Positions 1-11,200 of a stretch of 64,000 bases of DNA are shown piece after piece. Every line of letters starts with the position of its first letter. The first letter of the stretch is position 1. The notes under the pieces were generated by a model. That model was not told where the DNA came from and ran no database searches. It saw only the letters and a list, made by a program, of their open reading frames with translations. The position numbers and the translations under genes were made by a program. Source of the DNA: Sphagnum compactum (taxonomy: Eukaryota; Bryophyta; Sphagnopsida; Sphagnales); NCBI GenBank assembly GCA_965153455.1, contig OZ234501.1:5642001-5706000 (forward strand). Direction: 5' to 3'.

Positions 1-1268
1 CCGAGCCTTAGATTCAAGAAAACAAGAATCTATTTCAAACAGAAAACTCAGAAATTTTTTGATTTGGGTTTTTCTAGGCTTCATGAAAACTCGGTTGTTG
101 TTAGTAGTTGTTTCCAGTGTTATCTGGTTAAATGTTTTAGTAAAAGCCTCCAGTTCAAAGCTCGTCAGTTCTCAAAAGTTTTTTTAGTTTTTGAAAAAAC
201 TGACTGGGTGGGTCCAGGGAATTGGTAAAATTTTAGGTGCAAAAGAAATTTAACTAAGAAAAATCAACCTTAAGAATAGAACCAGGTCTCCATGTCATCC
301 ACAATTGGTTCCCAGTCCTGCAGGGATAGAATTTGTGATGCACACCAAATGGCCCAATAGCCATATATACTATACATATCAAGGCAATGCATTAGGCAAC
401 ATTATGAGGTATAACAACATTATCCACAGGGAGAACTCTCAGGATACAAATGGTTCTCCTAAGCACATTTCTCCACTTGGTTCTCTGACTCCTGGTTTCT
501 TTTGTTCCACTCAAATCAAATTCAGCCAAAACATCCTACTCAAAAAGCACACACAGATTATAGCTAATCCCCCATCTGCCTGCTATAAGAAACATATGTC
601 AGCAATCAATTACCAAAGCTAACTGTCAGTTTTCAAGAGGGAAACTGATTAGATTCATTACACATTAGATTTTACCTATAAAAGAACTGGTTGAATTTTT
701 CTAGTGTATGTGGAGTGTGCCTTACCCTCAGCAAAATTTCTGCCTCATTAGAGGATGGTACCTTACACTCAAGGTTCCTCATTTTTGAGGAACCTTATGA
801 GTAAGATACCTCCTCTCATCTCAAACGGATCACAGCTGTCTGTTCATAAAAAAATAATTCTACACCTTGTAAGGACCTCAGCTAAGGCTGTTCAGGGAAT
901 TTGGGTCCCAGAACAGGCCTGTTCTTGTTCCTTACCCTACACATACATCCCCATTGGTGCTCTGAAGATTGTCATCTACAGCACTAAAGATCTAAAAGAA
1001 GGAAGGCGAAACCAGTATGTAACAAGTGCAGGAAGTTCGTAACATCCACGAAACTACAATCAGCCAGGACCCAAAACACAGGTCCCAAGGAAAAATAAAT
1101 AGAAAATACACCACTAAGCTACAGATAGCAGCTGCTCCTTTCTTGGCTCCTCACTGATTAGTTTAAGCTCCAGCCACTGCACAAGTGGGTTTCCCTCTAG
1201 CATTAATGAATCTCCTACATCTAGGCATGCTGTGATCGCTTGCTTAGGGAATCTAGTGATGGACAGGC
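1..1268. other. Non-coding flank downstream of the pfkB-family gene
   Basis: No gene is supported here. The open frames are short, show no family resemblance and have no convincing splice sites. The stretch lies beyond the stop codon of the minus-strand kinase gene and probably contains its 3' untranslated region, but I saw no clear minus-strand AATAAA signal. Confidence 0.5.
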
Positions 1269-4200
1269 CTAGGCAAACCTAAGTTCCGTGGCGTGTGGAT
1301 GCAGAAGTTCAAGTCGCAATTGAGCTTCAGCCTTCCATTGAGACATAGGCAATGGTGGTACTCCCTCATATTCCAACACTGCACAAATCACACCATTTCA
1401 TTCAAGAACAGGCACTCCTTGTTCAACAACACCTTTGTTGTTGCATTGAGTTATATTACATGAATGATGGCCGATATCAAGGGAATGCTGGCTCATGATG
1501 AATGAATGGCCGATCCATGTATGTATGGATGTGGAAGAGATAGAGCCTTACTGAAACTAGCAGCAATGCTACCCCACAAGGCAGCTGTCAAAAGGTCATT
1601 AGTCTTGTACCAGCCTGCAAGAAAGCCACCACAAAATGTATTGCCACAACCTGTTGGGTCCAAAATCTTCTTCACATTTACTCCCTTGATCCTAGCTGAT
1701 GTTTCATCATGAGCATTCTCCTGATGACCAAATAAAGTGTGAAAAGCTGGCACCTCCCAGGTCTCTTTTGTATCTCTCCTGTTGACACACTTCTAAGTGT
1801 TCCAGTCAGTTGAATTTTTGGAATGAACTTCAGTAGGTCATGCAACTTCCACATCTAGCTTTGTGTCCTGTTATGCATACTAGGTTTTGAAGTTGCACAA
1901 GTCAATCAATTGTTCAAGCATTACTCTAATGCAAAACTTGACTCTATCATATCTTCCTCAGACTATAGAGTGCAAGATCTGGATTATCAAAGCACACCCA
2001 ATGATGATAATGTTGGAAAATAAAACTTGCCTGTGCACAATACACCCCAGTTGTCCCCGTCTCAGTACCACCACCTGCACATGTTTACAACTCTCTCTTT
2101 GAAACACAAGAAAATTGCAGAAATAAACTATGTTGATTTTGCATTTGCAATGACTTTGGCTAGACTAAAGGGATACTTACCTCAGCACCCAGTTCAGAGA
2201 GGCGTTCAATAAGTTCTAGAGGAGGACCTGGGCCTACAAGAGAAACAGCCTCCCTTTCATTGGGTGAAAAAATGTGGCCTGATGAAACCAAATCCCTGCC
2301 ACATTCTTCCATCAATTTAGCCAGCTGTAAGATTCACACTCTAATCAATATGTCCTTGCAGAAGGCAGAAGGCAAATAAGTTTCAAGGTTTTGCAACTAA
2401 ATCATCATCTCTTGCAGCAATATAAGCAACAGCTAGTAATGGAAGCTCAATGCATTACTGAAGCTCTGTGCGCGATACAATGTCCTCAGCATGAGTGTAG
2501 ACTTCAATGCTGACAATCTCAGCACCAGTATCTCTGAGGCCACGAATAAAGTCAACATCTCGCCCACTGGGGTGCACACCAGCATGATACACCTTTGCCT
2601 TCCTAAAAAATTCCACAAGATGTGAACGAGAATTTCTGACAGGAACTTCCAGAAATGCAAATGCTCCATCTTTTGACCCTTTAGTAACATGCATATGTAT
2701 ATTCATGCCCTTTAAGGTACATATTCGAAGTAATGAATAAGGCTCTCTCTGGATAAAAAAATTGAAATTTGTTAAAAAGTTGGGTGTGTGTGTGTGTGTA
2801 TGAGATTACTGAGAAATCTCCACAATAAAACTTTGAAAAGTAACCATTGTAAAGAAATCTTTGAAATCTAGTAGTATGGTTTCTAAAAAACGGTTTCCTT
2901 ACTCTTTCTAACACAGTGCACCACTTTGACTCTCTCAATACTGAGATGTATTCTTAAACCCAACAAAAACATCAGTTCCAGCCAAACCAAAACCAACACA
3001 ACAAGCATGAGTGCAGTCATAACCATGCGAGTGTCACTCCCAAAGTAACAGCTATCACCTTTAACATCAATTTCAGTGACTACTGCCATTACTCCCAACC
3101 GACTTCATCCACTCCTGACAGCGAGTGTGAATGACCACATAATAATCTGCTCAAAATTCAGAGAAAGAATCATACAAAAAACTGTGTTTTCTGTCACATT
3201 CCCAGAAGCAAAAGGAAGACTCGGTGATGATATCAGCTAACACCCAAAACTTAAGGTATACCATAGGTGACACATACATACAGGACACTAGAGCTTACTA
3301 TCAAAAAATCAAGACCAGTGTCCTAATGCTTGTTTTTCTGGTGCACAATGCATATTCCAGCCCAGTAGCATGGCATTTTGGTGGGTACCTTGCCGTTTGC
3401 AATTTCGAACTCAAAATTATTAGTAGATGTAAAGCATGAAATAACATTTTTTCACCAGATATAAATTGGCACCCAAATTACAGCCATATTGGTATACACA
3501 TTAAATAAATGAGACATAGTAATGAACACACAAATCCATCAGATATAATTGAACAAAAGTAACAAAGAAAAAAGTGAACTCACTTGAGGGGCAACCAGAA
3601 CTTCCCAGCACAAATGCACAAAAAGGACAATTGAAAGTCCAACAGAAGCAAAACTAGTGCTCCATTTGGGCTTTTCCCTGGTTGAAGACTAGATGCTTAC
3701 TGATAGGGAAGAGGAAGAGCACTCATTTCAGGTCGTAGCATTCCCCAAACCTCATCTCCCACTGCCATCCTCCAAACCTGTTTACAACCCCAAGGACAAA
3801 CCTTCAGACCAATGGACATGAGCAAGAAATCTCATAGAATCAGAAAGGTGTCATCTTTGACAACATATGAAAACAGGACATTAGGGACCTTTGCCATCTA
3901 AAGCATGAAGATATAAAAAGTGCTTAGACCACCAAAATTTTCAACTTCCACCATGAAAGTGAACAACTCCACACCCTCATCAAACAACCTGGGATATCTT
4001 GAAAAATACAGCACATGTCAGGAACAGTGCTCAGCAACACTCAAATCTGTAAAGAATAAACTGACATTGCACAAAATAACCCTAAGATGGGAGCGAAACA
4101 GCACCTGTGTTCGCCGGCCATCCTCCTCCAGTATCTGTAACAAGGATCCATCACCCAGTTCAGAGGGAAGACACTGAAATATGTGAGCTGTCATGAAAAA

Positions 4201-6620
4201 TCCAGCAACAAGAAATCCAGCTCCAGAAGTTTTCCAAAAACTACCAATCAAAAGGAGATGGCATCACATAATGGTTGTATGGAGCATCCACCTGGAGGGA
4301 ACAGCAAATAAAGACAAAACTTCAGTTTGTACAAAGTGTCTGAACACATTTAGAAAGACAAAGATAATCAAGAAGGTTAGAGTGAACTCACCTGACCTGC
4401 CAAGCTCTGAGAGTAGAAAGGGGCCACTGCAAAAGGCCATGTGTATCAATGCCAGTCTCCTCCAGCCATGTCCTACAGGATTCTGGGAAGTCTGCTCCTA
4501 TTCCTGCTGCTAGCCCCACTCTATAAAAAAAGTTTCCAATACCCACAGAAAATGTCAACACTCTGAATCTTTTTGGCAACTCATGATTTATCCAAGGTGA
4601 TGGGCTTTTTCCTGTCATAAAATCTGAGGAATTCTGAAGCAAAAATGTAGGTCACTAAATTTGCAACTTATTGGTTGAAGAAGAAATGTCTTCATCCCAG
4701 TATTATATCACAACATCTTATTTACAGTAGAGACTTTGCTTACATATCTACACAATCTTCTGGAAGATCTTCCCATCACAATCTTCATCCAAAGATCTGA
4801 TCAGTTTTGAAGATCCCATCAAAATCACCACAACAACAAATTGAGGATAACATAATAATGAGTGCAGTCATAAAGTATGAGAGTCACTCATGAAGTGTCA
4901 GACCATCACCTTCATCAGAGATTTCAACAATGACCTACAATGACTACCCACCGACTTCAGCAGCTTCTGGCAGTGGGTGTAGACACTAACTCTCATCAGA
5001 ATTGAGAGAAATCTCCATACTCACGATTGAGAAAGCCAGAACAAGGTTCAATGTTTTTCCTTTTAAGTCAAAGAATCACTTCCAAATAAGGACCTGAAGA
5101 ACCGGGAAGAAGAAAGACACAGAAGGGAAGAGATAGAACAAAGAACAATAAAACTAGTAGTATGAAGAAAAGGGACAGTCTCTCACTTGCTGAGGGAGTA
5201 GAACAAAACTAGCAATGATATATAATAATCAGCTAAAGATCTGGGCAAACAGTTATACACCAGCTGTGTCTTGGGTTTCTGTCACATTTCCAGAAGCTGT
5301 TAAGACTGAGAGACTTTATTTACAGTTCCAAAGTACTACATGCAATCAGTGAAGCGTACTACGAAAGAAAGCTTTCTTTGCCAAGCTTTTTGAATGACAA
5401 TATGCATGTAGCTTGAACACTACTTCAGTTAATCAGATCTTTTCTGGGTTTAGTGAGCATTTTCACAGCTTAGGGTTTTATGGATGAAGTCTTTAGTCTC
5501 CAGACTCAAAGTCTAGGGTGGTTTCCTGGGCATCCAGAGTTTTTCCTCTGAGGACCAGCAAGATCATTCAGCATAATTTGTTCAGAGGATCTACAAGATC
5601 ATTCAGCATTTGTTCACTTTCTGTTGCATTCATCTGCTTGGCTCATTGACATTAAGCAATGACAGTTTGGTTGTCAATTGTTATGGTCATTGAAGACAGT
5701 TTTACAATATCCTTATACAAGAAATGTATGAGATTGTAGAGAGAAATACCTCCACATCATCGCTTTGAAGGTAACAAACACAACAATATCCATCTATAAC
5801 ACAACATTTTCCACAGCACATTTTGTGTTGCTTCTTCTTTTCATGCACATTTTCTTGCAGTGATGTGATTAAGAGACATACCTCTCATTATCAGAAAACC
5901 AGAGTTTTGCTCCAAATGCAGTTTGTGGCCCTACACTCCATGAACATTGAATTCCTCAGATCCAGAGCTTACAAAACCTCCTCCACGGGCAGCTGAAAGA
6001 AGAATTTTTTTTTTCCTGGTGTACAACTGCAATGCAGAAAGCATAGCAAAGAAGTGCCAAACTTTGCAGAAGAAAAACTCAGAATCAGGGTTTTGCACAC
6101 GCATCAGGTTTACGGAATTGAGTCTATCAAGAAGAAAACAAAACAAAGAATCCAGATCTTCTGGAACTTGGCTGCGAGTCCGCCAAAATCTTTCTTCAAG
6201 AGCAGGAGAAGTTCACAAACATCTAAAACACAAAGCTTTGTGCTGCTGGCTGAAAACCGAAAGTTGAAGCAACAAAGAAAAAAGAAAAGCCAACAACACA
6301 GATGTCAGATTCCAACAACAACAAGGCTCCCCGCGAAGCAGCAGCGGCAGTCAAAAGACTGGTTCACAAAGGAAAGGAAGGGTGCTTCGCTCTCAGTTTC
6401 AGTGCAAAATGGCCCCAACAGAAATCGCCTTCCACATTGCAACAAAAGAGTTGTGCAGAGCTCCAGAAGTTCCTAACACATGAAGAAAAAGAGCGAGACA
6501 GAGAGACACAGGCAGACAGTGACAGAGAGAGGCACCTCCGCCTCCAAGGCAAGCCATAGCAGAGTGGCCATCAGGGTACACAATGTCGTCCACGATGATG
6601 GTAAACGTCACCATCTCCAT
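1269..6620 (-). CDS. pfkB-family carbohydrate kinase (plant MAK32-like type), 11 exons
   Basis: Member of the pfkB/ribokinase superfamily, which phosphorylates sugars or nucleosides; the substrate of this subfamily is unknown to me. Exons read on the minus strand: 6620-6536, 5930-5882, 4520-4397, 4134-4105, 3777-3701, 2602-2459, 2324-2181, 2074-2027, 1792-1552 and 1378-1269, with ATG at 6620 and stop TAG at 1271-1269. A further small exon could be missed. The product is about 350 residues. Visible motifs are an N-terminal VDDIVYPDG then LGGGGPQTAFGA, EEDGRRTQV, YHAGVHP, FSPNERE, VVVLRRG and the second pfkB signature DPTGCGNTFCGG near the C-terminus. The usual GAGD catalytic aspartate reads GCGN here. 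The 2602-2459 to 2324-2181 junction does not keep frame with a canonical GT, and the 2074-2027 donor is weak (a GC donor at 2030 would break frame), so those two junctions are uncertain. The next gene upstream, also on the minus strand, is PUS7. Confidence 0.85.
2784..2799. repeat. (TG)n microsatellite in a pfkB intron
   Basis: About eight TG units in the long intron between the 3777-3701 and 2602-2459 exons of the pfkB-family gene. Confidence 0.8.
3000..3220. repeat. Intronic repeat, copy 1
   Basis: This stretch aligns by eye with 4860-5310. Shared landmarks in the same order are GAGTGCAGTCATAA, a GAGTGTCACTC-like block, ACCGACTTCA, and TTTCTGTCACATTCCCAGAAGC near the end. Identity is roughly two thirds. 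A shorter related piece occurs near 9141-9200 in a PUS7 intron. No coding capacity is seen. It is probably a small degenerate transposon family carried in introns. Confidence 0.5.
4860..5310. repeat. Intronic repeat, copy 2
   Basis: Second and longer copy of the repeat at 3000-3220, in the pfkB intron between the exons at 5930-5882 and 4520-4397. Same orientation as copy 1, with an extra insertion before the TTTCTGTCACATTTCCAGAAGC end block. Confidence 0.5.
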
Positions 6621-6805
6621 CGCAACCCCTCTCGCTCTCGTCTTCTTCGTCGACCGAAGTCTTCTTCTCCTTCTTCCTTGTCTGTTTCCTCGTACGAAGA
6701 AAACTTCTAGCGACGACACAGAACAAGGGCGACACACGGAATGCGTGGAAGTTCATCAACGACAAAATTTTCTTTTGGAACTTGGTCGTCTTCTTCGTCT
6801 TCTCA

Positions 6806-6828
6806 AGGGTTAGAGTTAGGGTTAGGGG
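6806..6828. promoter_or_regulatory. Telo-box cluster upstream of the pfkB-family gene
   Basis: The plus strand reads GGGTTAGAGTTAGGGTTAGG, giving CCCTAACCCTAAC on the gene strand about 190 bp upstream of the start codon at 6620. AAACCCTA-type telo-boxes are known plant promoter elements of housekeeping and translation-related genes. It could also be a short interstitial telomere remnant. Function is inferred from position only. Confidence 0.4.
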
Positions 6829-8286
6829 AGAGCTGGCATCAAACTTCCAAGGCAGATTCAGATTCTGCACACTCGGAAGGAGACTGGTGATACAAGCTGA
6901 TGATTCAGGAATGGAGAAAATGCAGGTTGCAAGCATCTGCTGAGCTTGCAGGTGCACAAACTTCCAATAGAGATTGCAAGCATCTGCAGAGCTTGCTTCA
7001 CCTCAAAAACCAAGGGGAAATATCCAGAAGACTGCACATTGGCTTGCAATCCAAAACTTATCCATCTCTTCTTGAAATCCCTCTTTCATTTCTCTCAAAT
7101 TCTACTCTTCAATCAACTTCACAAAAGCTTTGAAATCAAACATCAATTTCCAATCAATCCAGTGAGCACATCCTTTTAGGAGATAGATAAATGGCATTGA
7201 AAGAAAGATAAGGAAGCAGGGCAGGGGAAGGTTTTGAACTCTTCAAGTCCATAGCATTGTGACAACAATCTGAAAGAAGAGAAACATCACCAGGCATCCC
7301 TCCTGGTCACAGATGGTCATCTGAATGCTTGTTTCTTCTTCTTCTTCTTGTCTCCTTTTGTGCTTGACCAACTGCACCAATGCTCAGTGATATTCTAATG
7401 GCATTGTTATACGATATGGGAGGTCTGATTTGAACCTGGGAACCTCAGGTGGCTCTCAGGGAAGAGAGATGAAGTAACAGCCAAGGTGAAGAAAGGACTG
7501 AGAGCCAAGGTGAACCACCAAGAATGGCAGGTGGTTCTCAGGTTTGCACTTCTTGCCATATGTAATGGTGTTATGGTTTCTGGGTTATCTTTGAGCATGA
7601 GTACGAAGATTTCTTGATAAAACTCATTAGGAGAGTTCTTGATCAGATTGGTATGTATACAGTGGTATATTGAAAACTACACAACCCCATGTTCCCTTCT
7701 CAAGTAAAATCCTCTTTGGGAGTATGACACTCAGAGGTGGGCCATATTCAAGGCCTCTAATGGAAATGCACATCATCAGGCATGGTAGTAAAATCTCAAA
7801 TCTGAATCAAAACCTCCTGGCAGCCAACTCTACCCCCAACCTGGTCTTTAAGCCACTACCCACCTGCTTTCTTTCCCACCAACTTTGCCTATTTCTCCTA
7901 CTTTGTCTACTGGCCAAGAAGGTTTCCATCTCCAAAACCAGCTGACTCAAGACTTCGGTTCCAGTCCCTGCACTACTATTGTGATCTCTACTCCAAATGA
8001 GAAATTCTCGAGTGACCACATTTTTTGGCCCATATCAATCTCACCCTTTTATTCTAGCTAAATCTGAACAAAATTTGCTTGACCAGAAATGTTTCAAGGA
8101 CTAGCTTAGCCAATTTCGAGAATAACATTGTAGTTAACTCTATAACCCTGGACTCTAAGAAGTTAGCTACTTGAACATATGCCCAGGCACTTCACATCGT
8201 TTTGACAAATGCTACTACAATGGCATCATCAGCATACACAAATGTACCTGGTCTTTGGCGGCCCTTGAGAGGAAGCTTGTAGCTTC
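6829..8286. other. Intergenic region between the pfkB-family gene and PUS7
   Basis: No gene is supported. Near 7425-7440 the minus strand has GGTTCAAATC, a perfect-looking RNA polymerase III B-box, but I cannot find a convincing A-box or tRNA fold. Partly repeated GGTGG/CTCAGG text lies at 7440-7560. A minus-strand AATAAA (plus-strand TTTATT at 8048-8053) lies about 235 bp past the PUS7 stop and could be its polyadenylation signal. Confidence 0.4.
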
Positions 8287-11200
8287 TCACTTTGTTGGGT
8301 CATTGTTAAGAGTCTTGTGGAATGCAACCTGCAGGAAACAGGATGTTATTTTTTTCTTCTTCTTTTCAAGGTGCTGATGTCTATTGCAAACCAAAGCTCA
8401 TAATGAGCACAAACAGAAAACTGCATTTTTAGTTGACATGTCTGTTGGCAGGGACTTACTCCTGGCACAGGATCTATTATGAGCTCCAAATTTTTTTAGC
8501 ACAAAAGTGTAAGAAATAACCCACCGATGTGGACATCTTCAAAAGCTCCCGAATAGCCATTGTTGCATAGCAGGAGGCAGGCAGGGTGAAGCTTAACCGC
8601 ACAGCTGTATGAACTCCCTCTGAACATCCCTCCAATGGTGATGGACTGATCAAAACTCCTGCTGAATCTGCTAGCTCACCCACATTCTTGCAAGGCTCTT
8701 CCTGATTGATTTTAGTGGAAGAAGGTCTATCATTCAAAATGAGTTCTGAAGCCTTGGTCCCATCCACGTGAGATGCTCCTAGATTCCCAACAACCAAAAC
8801 GGAGCTAGCCATAGCCTGTTCTGAATCTGCTGGTTCAGGGACAGACTTCACCTCCAGAGTATCCAGAGACTTGGGTGTCAAACAACCATTTTGCACTGTG
8901 TTTGTCTCAACCGAATTAAGATGTGCTTCTGATGCACAGTGAAGCTTATCAAGATCAGTCTCTGCCAAGGGCTTAGTCACATCACTGTACTTCAATATCT
9001 TCCTGCAATGCCCAAAAACATCAACGTAATTGCAGCAAGAAACTCCAAACAAACAAGAAAAGAAAGAAAAAAAAAGTTGTGTCAGTTCCACCCAAACCTA
9101 AACAAATACTTCAAGAATGGGAATGGCCAGAACTTCCAGATTGTCGCTCACAAAGTATCAGACCATGACGTTCATTAGGAAGGGCAGTGACTACTACCAT
9201 TTAGTATATAAATTGGAACTCTTTCCTGTACATTCAATGGATCACAGGATTGGAGATAATCAGGCAAGAATTGGCAATAATTCGATTGAGGCAGTTCACT
9301 TGGCATCTCCTATTCCTCTATAGACAATCACAAACAGTGCTGAAAAGCGACAAAAGAAACCACAAACTGCAGTGAGAACAAGAAACTGACCACTCCAAGT
9401 CAATTGGCTTTTGCAGAAGTCGCCGGTACCCTCCAGACAGATGTGTGATTGCATATTCTCTGCAAAAGAGTCACTTCATTTCAACATGTGAACACTGGGT
9501 AATAGATTGATACTTCCAATGGGGTCAATACCCAAAAAAAAAAAAGGACAGCCAAAAAAGACCACAAAGGCTTTCATGGTCTACATCCTGAGCAGAAAAC
9601 GTGAGGGCACTTTCAGTCCTGCCTGTTGATCACAGAATAATACATCTGGAACCTCTTCTCTCACATTTCTGAGCAGGAGAAAATAGTGTGGACATTAGAT
9701 GTGCAAAAGCCACAGCTCTTTCATTTGTATCTTTGAGACAAAAAATCTAAGTGGAAATGAAGTGAACCTTACTTGACATTGTGAGTACACACATGCAAGT
9801 CAACCAAGTCCTGTAATTACCACCACCAAGTCAGACCCCACAAACAACCACAAACCAGAAAGGAATAATACACAAATCCACTTTATGGACAACACCTGGG
9901 TACATGATAATGCCATGTTCATTATTAGGATTTAGGGTATACCATGGCCAGCATATATATAACAATCTAGTCAAGATCAGCACAATACAAGAAATGCCAT
10001 AAGCACTGTACAAGAGGGTTGATAGTCAGTGTAATTGTGCATGGTTTCCCACAGTCAGTCTAAATTGTACACACACCTTCCTGGCCAAGTCTTCATAGAT
10101 GTTTGCTGTATCATTTGCTGGGTACAAAGTAGAACAACTGCACCACAGAAAAGCATCAACTCAGGGAATAACTGACTTTTGTTGAACAAGGAAATGTACA
10201 CTAGTAAAAACCATGACAGAAGAATACATCAAACCACATGGTTGTCCACCACACAGACCCCCATTAGAAACTTGCCAGCACCCAGGAACTTACCCTGGCA
10301 GAGGAAGTAAAACATCCCAAATCTGGTACCTCCCCGACAAAATATCATCTGCTGTCACACACTATCACAAAAGAAGCCCACATCAAATGCTTATCTTTGA
10401 ACTGAAGCAGTATAAGTGCCCAGTGATCAGATCAGGCCCAAATCAAGGCCAATACCAAACTCACAGTGACAGACTAACTTCACTGATGGGATATGTTGGC
10501 TACTGTCTCTCCCATTTCCAAACCCTCCAAATGACTGCCAAAAGTCCCACAAATGCTACCATGAGCTGACCATGACATGAGGGTTTTGCTATTGATGCCC
10601 TGATTTGCAAATGACCTTGTTTTCCTAGGAAAATAAGCATTTAAAATGAGAACAGGAACATCAGCAAACAATGAGGACCCAATTCAAGAGATTATCCACA
10701 AACCAAAATACCTTGACTTTGCAAGGGCCTCCAGCTGTGACATCAGCATCAACAACTTCATCAAGGACCTCAGTAGTCTCCATTTCTTCACTGGTAGTAA
10801 GACTCTCAGACTCCCTAGTTTTCAGCACTTCTGCAATGGGTTCACTTCCTTCTGCTTCATCACTGTAAACGAGATCTCCTTCGACCACAGCCTCCACCCC
10901 TGCATTCATACTTGAGTTCTCATTAAATTAAAGAAATTCTGCAGAGCAGAACCATCTAAAACAAAATCTAAACAATCATCCTGTCTGTGTTCAGAACAAT
11001 GTCTTACTGATGACAATTACCATGACTTCTTGTACGATGACTGGCCGCATGGTTCCACAGATAGCTCTGGTAGCTGTGCACATACCTGCTCCCTCATCCA
11101 CCCCTTTCTTGTCACGGCCATTCTGTCAATCCTGCTCTTAAGACATCTCAGAACTGGTAAACAAAACTTCAAAATGCAATTATATCAAAGTGAGATCTTG

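Noticed and set aside
1493-1753. pfkB exon read through to the stop at 1493
   Set aside because: A strong donor (TTCA|GTAAGG at 1552) and an in-phase last exon at 1378-1269 (VPPLPMSQWK... ending RFA) give the family's normal C-terminus.
6571-6957. 128-codon minus-strand frame overlapping the pfkB first exon
   Set aside because: It is in a different frame from the conserved VDDIVYPDG text and is lysine/threonine-rich leader sequence with no similarity.
8477-8524. PUS7 ending at the stop at 8477
   Set aside because: The donor ACATCG|GTGGGT at 8525 and the exon 8328-8287 restore the conserved STSVAFHKTLN ending.
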